Source: Bettongia penicillata ogilbyi
Taxonomy: Eukaryota > Chordata > Mammalia > Diprotodontia > Potoroidae
Assembly (NCBI GenBank): GCA_023548195.1
Contig: JAJHZJ010000531.1
Location: forward strand, 3,768,802-3,832,801
Direction of reading: 5' to 3'
Length of the DNA: 64,000 nucleotides
The notes beneath the pieces are model-generated. The model was given only the letters and a program-made list of their open reading frames with translations, searched no databases and had not been told where the DNA came from. Shown one piece after another: positions 47,324 through 58,034 of this stretch. Position numbers and translations under genes: made by a program. Each line of letters begins with the position of its first letter. Positions within the stretch are counted from its first letter, which is position 1.

Positions 47324-48330
47324 TTTAATTTATTTATTTATTTAACTTTTTACATTCATTTTCACAAATTTTTGGGTTCCAAATTTTCTCCCCTTTCATC
47401 CCCTCCCCCCACCCCAATACCCCAAGCAATCTAATTTTCCCTATCTCCAATCTGCCCTCTCTTCTGTCATCCCTCCCTTCTCTTGTCTCCATCTTCTCTT
47501 TTCTCCTGTAGGGCCAGATGACTTTCTATTCCTCATTAACTGTATGTCTTCTTTCCTAGTTGCAACAACAATACTAAACAGTTGTTCCTAAAACTTTGAG
47601 TTCCAAATTCTCCCCATCCCTCCCTCCCCACCCATTCCCTTTGGGAAGGCAGGCAATTCAATATAGGCCATATCTGTGTAGTTTTGCAAATGACCTCCCT
47701 GATAGTCGTGTTGTGTAAGACTAACTGGATTACCATCCCTCCTAACCTGCCCCTCATTGTTTCTCTTCTGTCTTTTGATCCTGTTCCTCCCCAAGTGTTG
47801 ACTTCAAATTGCTCCCTCCTCCCTTCCATCATCCCCCCCCTTGCAATATCTCCTTCTCCCCCACTTTCTTATACTGTAAGATAGGTTTTCATACCAAAAT
47901 GAGTGTGCATTTCAGTCCTTCGTTTAGTCACATGTGATGAGGGTAAACTTCTTGTTTTTTGTTTTTTTTGTTTTTTTTTTCTCAGCCCTCCTCTTTTTCC
48001 CTCCACTAAAAAAAACTCCTACCTGCCTCTTAAATGACATATAGTTACCCCCTTCCATTTCCCCCTCTTTCCTCCCACTACATTTCTCTCTTACCATTTA
48101 CCTTAATTTCTTTTAAGGTATGGTCCCATCCTATTCAGTTCAATCTGTGCTCTCTATCTCTGTATGTGTGTACATGCGTGTACATGTGTATGTGTGGTCC
48201 CAGCAACTACCCAGATACTGAAAAGTTTTAAGAGTTAGAAATATTGTCTTTCCCTGTATGAATGTAAACAGTTCACTTCTGGTAAGTCCCTTATGACTTC
48301 TCTTTGCTGTTTCCTTTTTCATGCTTCTTC

Positions 48331-49432
48331 TCATTCTTGTGTTTGAAAGTCAAATTTTCTTTTCAGCTCTGGTTTTTTCATCAAGAATGATTGAAAGTCC
48401 TCTGTTTCATTGAAAGACCATATTTTCCCTTGAAGTATTATACTCAGTTTAGCTGGGTAGGTGATTCTTGGTTTGAGTCCTAGTTCCTTTGCCTTCTGGA
48501 ATATCCTATTCCACGCCCTTCGATCCCTTAATGTAGAAGCTGCTAGATCTTGGGTTATCCTGATTGTATTTCCACAGTACTGGAATTGTTTCTTTCTAGC
48601 TGCTTGCAAGATTTTTTCCTTGAGCTGGGAGTTCTGGAATTTGGCCACAATGTTCCTAGGAGTTTCTCTTTTTGGATCTCTTTCAGGTAGTGATCGATGG
48701 ATTCTTTCAATACTTATTTTGCCCTCTGGTTCTAGAATGTCAGGGCAGTTTTCCTTGATAATTTCATGGAAGATGATGTCTAGGCTCTTTTTTTTGATCA
48801 TGAGTTTCAGGTAGTCCCATAATTTTTAAATTGTCTCTCCTGGATCTATTTTCCAGGTCAGTTCTTTTTCCCATGAGATATTTCACATTCTCTTCCATTT
48901 TTTCGTTCTTTTGGTTTTGTTTGGTGATTTCTTGGTTTCTCATAAAGTCATTAGACTCCATCTGTTCCATTCTAATTTTGAGAGAACGATTAAATTCAGT
49001 GAGCTTTTGAGCCTCTTTTTCCATTTGGCTCATTCTGCTTTTGAAAGCATTCTTCTCCCCATTGGCTTTTTGAACCTCTTTTGCCAATTGAGTGAGCCTA
49101 TTTTTCAAGGTGTTAATTTCCTCAGCATTTTTTTGGGTCTCCTTTACCAAGGTATTGACCTGTTTTTCATACTTTTCTTGCATCTCTGTCATTTCTCTTC
49201 CCAGTTTTTCCTCCACCTGTCTAACTTGCTTTTCAAAATCCTTTTTGAGCTCTTCCAAGGCCTGAGCCCACCCGCCACCCCCCTGGGGTGTCTGGGGTAC
49301 TGAGGCCCCACCCTCCATGTCTTTCCCTGATGGCAGGAATACGTCCTTGTAATCAGATCCGAAGGTCGGGATCATTTGCATTTGTTGGAAAAAACTCTCT
49401 ATAGTCTTATTTTTCTTCCCTTTTCTAGGCAT
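48331..49432 (-). pseudogene. HAL1/LINE-1 ORF1 protein, frameshifted (copy B)
   Basis: RNA-binding ORF1p of the element. It starts at 49432 with MPRKGKKNKTIESFF. The frame is open through the coiled coil (EELKKDFEKQVRQVEEKLGR onward) and into the RRM-like part (ENRSRRDNLKIMGLPETHD). At 48788-48795 a run of eight A on the coding strand (seven in copy A) shifts the frame. The C-terminal part (RNIVAKF, KEKILQAARKK, YPAKLSIILQGK) continues in the other frame to 48331. Unlike copy A, it has no shift near the Gly-rich segment (GGGGWAQ). Confidence 0.88.
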
Positions 49433-49549
49433 TTTCCCAGCCAGTTACTTGACTTCTGAGATTCCTTTCCACCCCCGCCTGGATCCGCCCAGCTAGTGCT
49501 TGGCCTCTGAGATTCAAATGGGCTTTCCGCAGCACGCTTTAGTTCTGGC

Positions 49550-49765
49550 GCTGGGGTGGAGGCAGGGCCGCCTCCCGGGCTCAGTTCCCTCAGGGGCTTT
49601 ATGCAGAGACTTTCAGGAATGCAGCGGGCGGGGGCGGGGGCGCCTCCCAGGCTCAGTTCCCTCAGGGGCTTTATGCAGAGGCTTTCATTAATAGAGCGGG
49701 GTGGGGGCAGGGCTGTCTCCCAGGCTCAGCCCCCTCAGGCTGTTCATGCAGAGAGCTTCCGTAAT
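49550..49765 (-). promoter_or_regulatory. ~72-bp tandem units in the HAL1 copy B 5' UTR (probable promoter monomers)
   Basis: Three units on the plus strand, each with (T/C)G(C/T)CTCCC(G/A)GGCTCAG then CCCTCAGGGGCTTTATGCAGAG and a TTTC(A/C)-(G/T)-AAT end. Their starts at 49569, 49641 and 49714 give 72-73 bp spacing. GC-rich with several CpG. Same layout as copy A. Internal-promoter function is inferred from LINE-1 biology. Confidence 0.6.
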
Positions 49766-50272
49766 GAAGATCCTGCCTGCTGCTGGGGGCTGCCTGCTGC
49801 TGGGGGATTCCTGAGTCCCGGGCCGCTGCCGCCTCAGCCACCGCCCACCCCTCTGCCTCCGCCGCTTCCTGCCCCCGTCTCTGCCGCCGCCGCTTCCTCC
49901 CGAGGGGCCCCGAGTCACGGAGACACCCTGCTCTCCCTCTCGTCCAGCCCAGCCTTCTTTCTCACTGACCTGTAGCTTCTGTGGGCGGAGGGACTTTCCC
50001 GGCTGCTGGAGCTTCCATGTCTGAAGCCTGCTCGGATTAGCTTCTCTGTGGCCGCAAGGCCGCGCTGGGGTGGGGTCCGCTTTCCGGGGCGTGATGGACC
50101 CTGGGGACGGCTCTTCAGGGCTCTCTGGCACGGAAATCTCTTCCACTCCGTTTCTGCACACCTTGTATTGACCCAAAAGTTATGGGGGTCTCTTTTTACA
50201 TTAATTCTACGGGCTTTGGTTTCAGAGCTCGTAAACGTGCGTCCTTCTACTCTGCCATCTCGGCTCCGCCCC

Positions 50273-50289
50273 CTGGAGGTCATTTTTTT
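50273..50289. repeat. Target-site duplication, right, of HAL1-like copy B
   Basis: Identical 17-mer to 47307-47323. It abuts the 5' end of the element. Confidence 0.9.
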
Positions 50290-50389
50290 AAAAATTGTTT
50301 TGTTTTTAAGTTAAACATTTACCTGAATTCCTCTTTGTTGTTTTGTCATTTTTTTATAACACCTTTTATCATTATTTCAATTATTAATT

Positions 50390-50800
50390 TTACCCTAATG
50401 ATTCCTAAAACTAAATCTTCAGTCCTCTCCTCTTACTTGAGCTCTAGATTCTGTGTCCACTAGATTCCATACTTTTTTGGCTGGTATCTGACTATAATCT
50501 CAATTTTTAATTTGTCCAAAACAGAACTTCTCTCCCTCATATCCATCTCCTAATTTTCATGGCTGTTAATGGAAGCATGATTTCCTGGTCAATTATAATT
50601 GAACCCTTGGGAGTCACATTTAAGTCATTATCTCTCTTTCTTCATATTTCCTATTCTTTCAGCTACCAAATCTTGCCAGTATTTCATTTAAAACTTCTCT
50701 TGATCCTCCCTGGCACTCCATTCCTGATGCCATCACCATTACTTTAACTCCTGGATTTCTCCTTCTCCAATCTATATGACATAGTGCTTCCAGATGAACT
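50390..50800 (+). mobile_element. L2 LINE fragment, forward
   Basis: Tracts such as TTTGTCCAAAACAGAACTTC and TCCCTGGCACTCCATTCCTG resemble forward L2 ORF2 sequence; diverged. Confidence 0.5.
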
Positions 50801-50804
50801 AATC

Positions 50805-51970
50805 ACAAGCATTTACACTGTCTTCTGCATGACAGGCAGTCTGTTAGGCACTAGGTATAGGAGGACAAAAAGGATATGGCCCCTGCCCTCAAAGTAGTGA
50901 CATTCTTTCAGGGTAGGCAATGTGTATGCATAGAAAGAGAGGGGGGAGTGTTTTTAACCTTACATGTGATTTCATTAATATAGAAAGCTCCCAGTAAGCA
51001 GCTGGAAGTATGCCTAGTGGCACCTGGTCTTTTAGAGTTTCCTGGGGACATACTCAAAGACAAATAGTCAGGCAAGACTGGAATCCAAGTTTTGCTGACT
51101 GTGAGAGGCTAGCTCTCTATTCACTTTAAATTCATTTTGTTTGACTGTGCATATTTGTCACAAGGGTTTCTTTGTTCTTTTACTTTCCACTTGGGAGGGA
51201 GAAAGAGGTGTGAAGGAGAAAAATAACTAGCTGTTAATTGAAAAAAATTAATAATTAATCACCCAACGATAACAACTCTGTGTGTGTGTGTATGTGAGAG
51301 AGAGAGAGGAGAGAGGAGAGAGAGAGATACAAGGTATTAGCACCTATGGAGTCAGGAAGCACTTCATGTAGGAAATGGCATTTAAGCTGAACTTTGAAGG
51401 AAGTAGGGCTTTCAAGTGGCCAGGGTGAGGAGTATGTTTATTCTAAGCATAGGAGACAGTGTGCTAAGTCAGGAAGTTAGGATATGGAGAACTGTGCATG
51501 AGAGACAAACAGCATGAAGACTAATCTGACTGAAGCACAGAGTGCATGAAAGGAGCATACTGTTTAATAAGGTGGTAGAGGTATTATGGAATCGTACTGT
51601 GAAGGGACTTACATCTGTATTTGCTCTTGATGTCATAGGAAGTCAGCTTATTGAGCAGCAAGATGGTATAGTCAGATCTGCTCTTTAAAAATATCACTTT
51701 GACATCTTTGTGAAGGATGGATTGGAGAGGGGAGAAGATGTTTGAGGCGGGGGGATATGGTGAGGGCCTGAACTGGCATTGTAGCTGTGAGAATAGAGAG
51801 AAAAAGGACATATTGAAGACATATGGTAGAGATGGAATTGTCAAGACGTGGCAACTGATTGGTAATATTAATAAGGAAGAGTTAGAAGTCAAAAACAGGG
51901 CTGAGATGGTGAACCTGAGTAACTTGAAGAGTTGTACTTTCCACAGAAATAGACAAGTTAGAAGCACCTA
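50805..51970 (-). mobile_element. L2 LINE 3' half, reverse
   Basis: CAGTCTGTTAGGCACTAGG, TGGCCCCTGCCCTCAAAG, GGAAATGGCATTTAAGCTGAAC, GTGAAGGATGGATTGGAGAGG, GAATTGTCAAGACGTGGCAAC and GAGATGGTGAACCTGAG: antisense L2 in the proper order. A (GT)n/(GAGA)n tract at 51276-51328 interrupts it. Confidence 0.75.
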
Positions 51971-52089
51971 AGATTTTCCAGTCCATATTCTGTTCTGCAG
52001 TCAGATTAATCGTCTAGCTTCACTAATCCTGAATCTTCAGTTATGCACGGTTTCCTTCTACTTCAACTCTAAACTTTAAAAAATATTGT

Positions 52090-52290
52090 GAAAATAAAAA
52101 TAATACTTATATAGTGCTTTAAGGTTTGCAAAGTGCTCTACATATGCTCTCATTCAGTCCTCACAACAGCTTTAGGAGGTCAGGTGCTATTATTATCCCA
52201 TTTTACAGATGAGAACAGTCAGAGAGATTAGGTGATTTACCTGGGGTCACATGGCTGAGTCCATAGCTACCACTTTAACCACAAGCACAA
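52090..52290 (-). mobile_element. MIR SINE, reverse
   Basis: TTATATAGTGCTTTAAGGTTTGC, CTCATTCAGTCCTCACAACAG, ATTATTATCCCATTTTACAG and TTACCTGGGGTCACATGGC are antisense MIR landmarks. Confidence 0.8.
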
Positions 52291-52443
52291 ATATGGTGAT
52301 ACATAGTTATTTAATTAGGATAGTTCAAGCACAATGGTTAGACTTACTTTTAGGAGAGTGGGGACAGAGAGTGAAAAAGCCTGACCAGGACCCTTGAGTG
52401 TATTTACATGCTTCTGACAGAAATTGATACAATTCTTTAAAGC

Positions 52444-52575
52444 AATATCACAGAATCCTAAAATGTTAAAAACTGAAAGGGATCTAGCTGGTCACCTATT
52501 CCAATTACTTCAAACAAGACAACTGAGGCCCGGAGTGGTGAAATGAGTGCATAAATTAGTTCACTTCTGTTACCC
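52444..52575 (-). mobile_element. SINE (MIR/THER type), reverse
   Basis: TCACAGAATCCTAAAATG, AAAGGGATCTAGCTGGTCACC and ACAACTGAGGCCCGGAG. Confidence 0.6.
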
Positions 52576-53214
52576 TCAAGTACTGCAGTTAAAACCCAAA
52601 AGAAAAAAGTTACTAAATATCTATTTGGGTACTTTATAACTTACCTTACCTTGGCTTCCTAACTAATAGCTTATTTATCAGTCTCATTTGGCTGCCACAG
52701 TCTCTTTCATGGTTTATGGTTTATTTTGTTTCAATTTGTACTCAACAAAAGACTTTGGGGCATAGCTGCCTTTGTGACAGGTCTGTGCTACTCAGTTTTT
52801 ACATGCAAATCTCAGCAGGTTCTTAAATTAACCTGTTTCTATAGCTGTCTAGAGTTTAGCTTCTGCATTTTTTCCCTGTCTGGATGGTTTTGAAATGTTA
52901 TTTATCATAGATGCAGTTAATGTAACTTACCGTGCTCTCATCTGTTAATTCACTGGGTACCAGCCCCAAGGTTTGAGTTTCTGGTCTGGATAAGTTCTAC
53001 AGGTGCCATTCAAGCATCTAGTAGGGCAAGCATAATCTTCAAGACAAGCAAGCAACAAAGCAGGCATGGACTTTAGAAATGTGAATTAAGCAAAATAACC
53101 ATTAAAAAGTTGCCTTCCAGGAAATGAAAGAACCAGAATAATGTAATCATAGCAGGGGTTCACATAATTGGGAAAGTCCAAAATCCCTTTCAGGTAAATT
53201 AGAGAGTTTTAATG
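52576..53214. other. No recognised feature
   Basis: No exon or clear repeat seen. Confidence 0.35.
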
Positions 53215-53350
53215 AATGAAGAAGATTTTTAAGTGCTTACTATGTGCTGAGCAAGCAGTTTAGTATTGGAGAGAAAACTACAAAAGCAGCAATAATGCCT
53301 GCCTTCCAGGTGTTTCTATTCTAATGGAAGAGACAATACACATATTTAGA
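53215..53350 (-). mobile_element. L2 3' tip, reverse
   Basis: TTTAAGTGCTTACTATGTGC, CTGCCTTCCAGGTGTTTC and TTCTAATGGAAGAGACAATAC. Confidence 0.65.
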
Positions 53351-54879
53351 CGAGTAGTGCCCAGGAAAAGTCACTTTGATCCACAAAGTAATGGGGGAGG
53401 GGGAATGGAGCTATATGGAGTGAATTGGCACAGCCCATCCAGGTGCTATGGCTGAGTTGATTTGATCATGAATCCAGAACCAGAAAAGGAGGGAGCAGGA
53501 GGGCTGGTCAGAGAGGCACAGTTCTACAAACAGTGGCAAGGCAACTGGTGAGACAATCCAGGAGTAGGAAGAAAAGCATGACCAAGGCCTGCCTGAAATA
53601 GAGGGCCAGGTGTGACAGTCATCAGTCAGGGGATACAGAACAGGAGTTCAGGAATTAGAGTTAGAATTTCCAGGGCAATACAAGAGCAAACAGGAAGGCA
53701 CATTCTAGTGTGTAGCTTAAACAGTGTCTCAGTCATACTGCTGTGCTTTTCTGTGACTTACATGGCAGGGTCCGGTACCAGCAAAGCTCATGACTCTAGG
53801 TATTAACAGGCAATTAGATGAGATGGGAAGTACAAGAGAAAAGTAGCAGTTTTCTTAGAGATATAAAGGAATTTAGAGGTAGAAGGAAGCAGAAGTTGTC
53901 TTAGCCAACCCCCTTATTTTACCGATAAAGAAAATGAAACCCTTGACTTAGTAAGCAAAGTTTGTTCTTACCTCTGAACAGTTGAATCCTTTGCATTTTA
54001 TTTGGTTTCTTACTAGCCATCCTTTTAAAAAAAACCACACAACTATATAAAGACTACACAAATTAAAACAGACTAACAAAATAAAGCAGTCTTTTTCATA
54101 CTCCCCAGCTAAAGAAGGCATTGGCTGCTTAACATTTGTTCTGTGTTGTGCCTAGCACGTTGTACTAAAAGTCAGTAGAACTTTAAAATAATTATTGTGG
54201 TTTTTTTTAAAATCTGGCCCTGACATTTTATTGGCACAGGGAACTTTAGGTGAGCTAATCTCATCTAGCAATGTATATCATCACCTTCTCTGCTATTTAT
54301 AGTCCTAGAGAGTTGCCAGGAGCACTCAGAGCCTGAGAGACTTGGCCCGAATCACATAGCCAGGGTATCCCAAAGGTGAGACTTTATCTCAGGTCTTTTG
54401 GACTCAGAGACAATGTCTCTGTCCACTTTAACACTCTACCCCTATGAATGATTTATACTTGTCATAATGCTGACTGGAGTAGGTTAGACCAAATGTTTAG
54501 GACAATAATTCTCAAACTATTCTTTATCTCCCTCTGGGTCATCGTAGCCTTTCTTGTTAGATATTTGGAGCTGAGAGCTTAAGGGATCAGCATCATGGAT
54601 TTGTAGCTCATTCTCCATAATAAATCCAAGCCATTTTGGGATTTGCTGGTCAGCTTATCAGAATAAGGGCTACCCAACTCCTTAGGCTCTGAACACTGTG
54701 AATATAGAAACAGAATGTGCTCCCTTGGGAAATAGCTAAATTGATAAGTTACTAAAAATGTAGAGGTTTTAAACTTTACAAATAAGCTAATAGAAGTTTG
54801 GAGAGAAATATTCAGAAAGAAATGAAAAACCAAAAGAAATAAAGGAGAAAAGTTATTATCTGACTACCAAGAACTTGTT
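53351..54879. other. Unrecognised, with two reverse SINE scraps
   Basis: 53855-53945 and 54300-54440 (GAGACTTGGCCCGAATCACATAG, CAGGTCTTTTGGACTC) look like antisense SINEs. No exon found. The open frame at 53612-53806 has no protein resemblance. Confidence 0.4.
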
Positions 54880-55066
54880 GCTTTAGCCTCTATTATATCT
54901 ACTCTGTACATATCTTTTATATGCCTAATTATTTCCATGTTTGTCTCCTCTGTTAGAATGTGAGCTCATTGAGAGCAAGGTTTATTGTTTTGCCATTCTA
55001 TTTATTCACAACATTTAGCATAGCATTTAGTAAACTCTTAAAAAATGTTTACTGACTGATTGGACT
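54880..55066 (+). mobile_element. L2 LINE 3' end
   Basis: CTCTGTTAGAATGTGAGCTC, TTGAGAGCAAGGTTTATTG and the terminus GCATTTAGTAAACTCTTAAA. Confidence 0.75.
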
Positions 55067-55294
55067 GACTGCAGACCCCTTATCTTAATCATCTATAAAG
55101 TACAGATAAGATAGCTCTTGTTTACCTAGGGTTCAGAATCAGCTAGGTTGCTGCCAAAGGGGAAAGAAGACAAATATTAAGCCAGGAAAGGCTCTTTTAT
55201 ATATAAGGACAAAGTGGGAAGTGTAGAGACTTTGCTTTACCAAATGTCTACAACTCTGGATGTATATATTGTCTATACCACTAAATTCCTATAG

Positions 55295-55503
55295 CAGAGG
55301 TGGGGAACCTTTGGCCTTGAGGTCACATGTGGCCTTCTCGGTCCTTGGGTGCAACCTTTTGACCAAGTTTTGCTTTTTATTAATTTTAATTTGATTTTTT
55401 ATTTATAATTTTATCCTTTTATTAAAGGGATTTCTTCTTGGAAATTTGGATTCAGTCAAAAGTCAGCACTTAAGAACCTGGAGGGCCACATGTGGCCTTG
55501 AGG
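55295..55503. mobile_element. Palindromic hAT-like MITE, copy 3
   Basis: Left end CAGAGGTGGGGAACCTTTGG with GAGGTCACATGTGGCC, an A/T-rich centre (55365-55430), right arm GGAGGGCCACATGTGGCCTT. The right terminus is lost or overwritten after GAGG at 55503. More diverged in the centre than copies 1 and 2. Confidence 0.68.
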
Positions 55504-55524
55504 TAAATAGCAATTAAGGTTGAG

Positions 55525-55890
55525 GTAACTTGAGGTAAATGTAAATAGCAATTGTTCCTGTTTTAGCCAGAAACCCTCCAAGATTGATTTTTTTTTAACT
55601 AGGTAAGACAGGTCATTCTTTGCCTCATTTCTTACTTAGCCTTACTCCCTGCTTCAGTCAAGCTGGGAAATACTTAGCTTTAAAAAGACCAACCAAGGTC
55701 TCCTACTACATCAGGGTTCATCTTCGGTCATCCTGATCTCTGTCTTACCACTGGACTCCGATGGCTTCGGAGGTAAGAGTGAGACTGGTGACTTTTCACA
55801 GCCCTGCCTCACTTCAGTTCACTTGCAAGTCATGACATCTCCTTTCTGATCTTGGTACTCATTGAGAATGAAGGACAAACAATTACAACT
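55525..55890 (+). repeat. Unclassified dispersed repeat, member 1
   Basis: Shares ordered landmarks with 61555-61860: (G)AATGTAAATAG(C/T)AATT, TTAGCTT, AGACC, GTCATCCTGATC and GATGGCT. The tail here is GAATGAAGGACAAACAATTAC. The family was not recognised by name. Confidence 0.55.
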
Positions 55891-56214
55891 CTTGAGAGAA
55901 TGGAGAACCGAAGGGAAGTGAACATTAAAGTTTACTCCTAGGGATTATTATGTACTATGCATCTCTTTGATATTTTCATTTGGGTCAGCCAAAAAATTGG
56001 TGGAGTTTTGGTTTTTTTTTATTCAGTACTACCTAGGTATGCCAAGAGTAATTTTCAAATACAGTAGTTTATGCTGACACTGTTTTAGCTAATTTTAGTT
56101 TGCAGATTCATTTGTTTTAATTCACATTCCATTTCCTTTATTTATATAACCCATTCTATTTTATCTTCAAAATATCTATAAAAGAATTTTTCTTTCTCAT
56201 TCCAGAAATGTACA

Positions 56215-56350
56215 CCAGTGACTTTCTACAGTTTACAGATGAGGAAATTTAGGGCCAGAATGTTTGTGATTTGTCCAGTGTCATACAGTTCACAAGTGTT
56301 AGAGAAGTTTGAATCCAGGTTTTATGACTAGACTTTTCCCACTATACTCC
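56215..56350 (-). mobile_element. SINE (MIR type), reverse
   Basis: TTACAGATGAGGAAATTTAGG, TTTGTCCAGTGTCATACAG and TTTGAATCCAGGTTTTATG. Confidence 0.65.
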
Positions 56351-57760
56351 TCATTTCTCATCTCCACCAGTATCCTGTTTGCTTTACTCAGTTTTAAGCC
56401 ATTGGAAAGATTAGAGAGAATTGGCAGTAACACTCAATTCTTCTCTTTACATATCTAAAATTGTGGACAAATATTATATTGTCAAATTTTAAAAGACATT
56501 TTAATGACTTCTCTAATTACTACTTCTAGATGATTTGTTCTGTATAACACTTAAAAGACTGCAAAGATCTTTATATATTATCATTTAATTCCTTCAGTAA
56601 GTGTGAGCAGAGGCTTAGTCTAAAGTTACAGTGACCCTGCCTCTTATAAACTTTGGTAGTATGCATTTTTTTAAATATAAAGGATATAATAACTTTCTAT
56701 AATTAAGAGACCTTAGTCATTCAGAAACCATAGTCTCTTCTCTTCTTTTTGCTTTCCTTGTTCTAAAGTGCTCCTGAGTTCTTTAATCCCATCCTGTCTC
56801 TTCCCTGAATTTAGCTTCCATCTTCCCGTATCTTTGTTTAGATGGAAATTCCCTTTCACCCTGCTTTGGTTCCTCTTTCTAGTCAGGGTTCAACTGACCC
56901 TTAGCTTCCTCTTTCTATTTAGAGCTGAAGATTATGCTGTGATTTTTCATTTTTCATATGCCTTTATTTTTCATAAAGAATTATCTGTTTCTAACAAGAT
57001 TTTCCCTACCAGTTCTGCTCTCTCATTTTCCAGAGCTCTTTACTCAACCTGTTTCTACTCATAGCATTATGACAAAATGAATTACATTGTAAGTAACTAT
57101 ACGAGGAAAGAGTCTCCCATTTTTCAGTTCTGGCATTTAAAACCTTCAGAATTTCACAGTGTAGTTTTTTTTTAAACAATTGCTTAAATAACTACTTATT
57201 ATGGTCTTTGTTCATTTATTCCCTATAAAATGTCTTCTTTCTCCTTTGGCAGCAGCCTATCTGATTCTGAACCCCTATAAATGACTTTTTGGGAAAAGTT
57301 ATGGAAGAAGAGGGCTTATTTTCTGAGATAGTACAGCAGCTTTGATGTGTAAAACTACCTTCTTAGGTCAGATCATGTGAAAGCAGCTTGTGTGTCAAGT
57401 CTACCATATAGTGCTTATTGTGAGTCAGCAGTCAGGGCAAAGAGTATAAATTAAATTAGTGGGAGAAAAACACCAAAGTCTTGTTTCTAAAATTATGTAT
57501 GTCAAAGATATTTTTAGCTAGAAGCCAAGGAGGTGGGAGTTTAGAAATAAAAAGATTAGTAGTGTTCAGAAGACATTTCAAATGAAGCATGGTTCTTAAG
57601 TGAGATTTATGCAGTATTTCATGTCTTCCTTAGACTATTAAAAGGTGGCTTCCTTGAGCTCAAAAGAATATATCTCAAAGAACAAATTTTTTCTACCTAT
57701 ATTTTCTTTTGTTTGTACAAAGAAATAGTTGTAAATGAAAATGCTACTAATTAAGATATT
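56351..57760. other. LPCAT1: No recognised feature (intron just upstream of the LPCAT1 exon)
   Basis: No repeat or additional exon was recognised. The open frame at 56768-57064 lacks splice-site support and protein resemblance. Confidence 0.4.
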
Positions 57761-57805
57761 TTGAACTTAATTACATGGTTTTGTTTTGCTTTTCTGTCTT
57801 TCCAG

Positions 57806-57948
57806 ATTGCCTTCATGACTTTGACCCTGTTTCCTATTCGACTTTTGTTTGCTGCATTTATGATGTTATTGGCCTGGCCATTTGCATTTGTTGCTTCACT
57901 GGGATCTGCTGAGAAAGAGCTTGAAAAGCCCTTGGCTTTATGGAGAAA
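57806..57948 (+). CDS. LPCAT1: LPCAT1 internal exon (probably coding exon 2), membrane-anchor segment
   Basis: LPCAT1 transfers an acyl group from acyl-CoA to lysophosphatidylcholine (and lyso-PAF) in the ER and on lipid droplets, and makes dipalmitoyl-PC for lung surfactant. Seen here: a pyrimidine-rich tract ending in CAG at 57803-57805, 47 open codons plus 2 nt, then a GTGAGT donor at 57949-57954. The peptide starts IAFMTLTLFPIRLL, passes through a hydrophobic stretch containing MMLLAWPF, and ends with SLGSAEKE and ALWR(K). The last lysine codon is split across the splice (phase 2 exit). The hydrophobic run is the N-terminal membrane anchor. The pattern MTLTLFP-RLL, MMLLAWP, VASLGSAEKE, ALWRK is specific to LPCAT1; LPCAT2 differs clearly here. 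The catalytic HX4D and EGTC motifs and the EF-hands lie in later exons outside the window. The exon is intact, and entry phase 0 is inferred from the family. A processed copy is unlikely because both splice sites are present. Confidence 0.93.
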
Positions 57949-58034
57949 GTGAGTTACTGAATGTGTAGGAAAGCATGTGTGCTGTGTGTATTTGTGTAAA
58001 TAAGTACTAAAGAGTAAAAATGTTACTATTTCAA

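Larger units (their letters stand above)
47324..50272 (-). mobile_element. HAL1-like (ORF1-only LINE-1) retrotransposon, copy B
   Basis: Complete reverse-strand insertion between 17-bp duplications. Read on the minus strand it begins GGGGCGGAGCCGAGATGGCA (the full 5' end, ~25 bp more than copy A), followed by the GC-rich 5' UTR (49433-50272) with ~72-bp repeats, ORF1 (49432 down to 48331, one frameshift), a ~1 kb 3' UTR with a TG/CA array (48160-48200) and polypurine tracts, and the tail (47324-47340). There is no ORF2. Copy A and copy B are close relatives throughout. Confidence 0.88.

Noticed and set aside
49500..50283. Candidate CpG-island first exon of a host gene
   Set aside because: The GC-rich block lies inside the duplication-flanked HAL1 copy B and matches the copy A 5' UTR.
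56768..57064. A 98-codon hydrophobic open frame near the LPCAT1 exon
   Set aside because: T-rich sequence gives Phe/Leu/Ser by chance; no protein resemblance, no splice support, not part of known LPCAT1.
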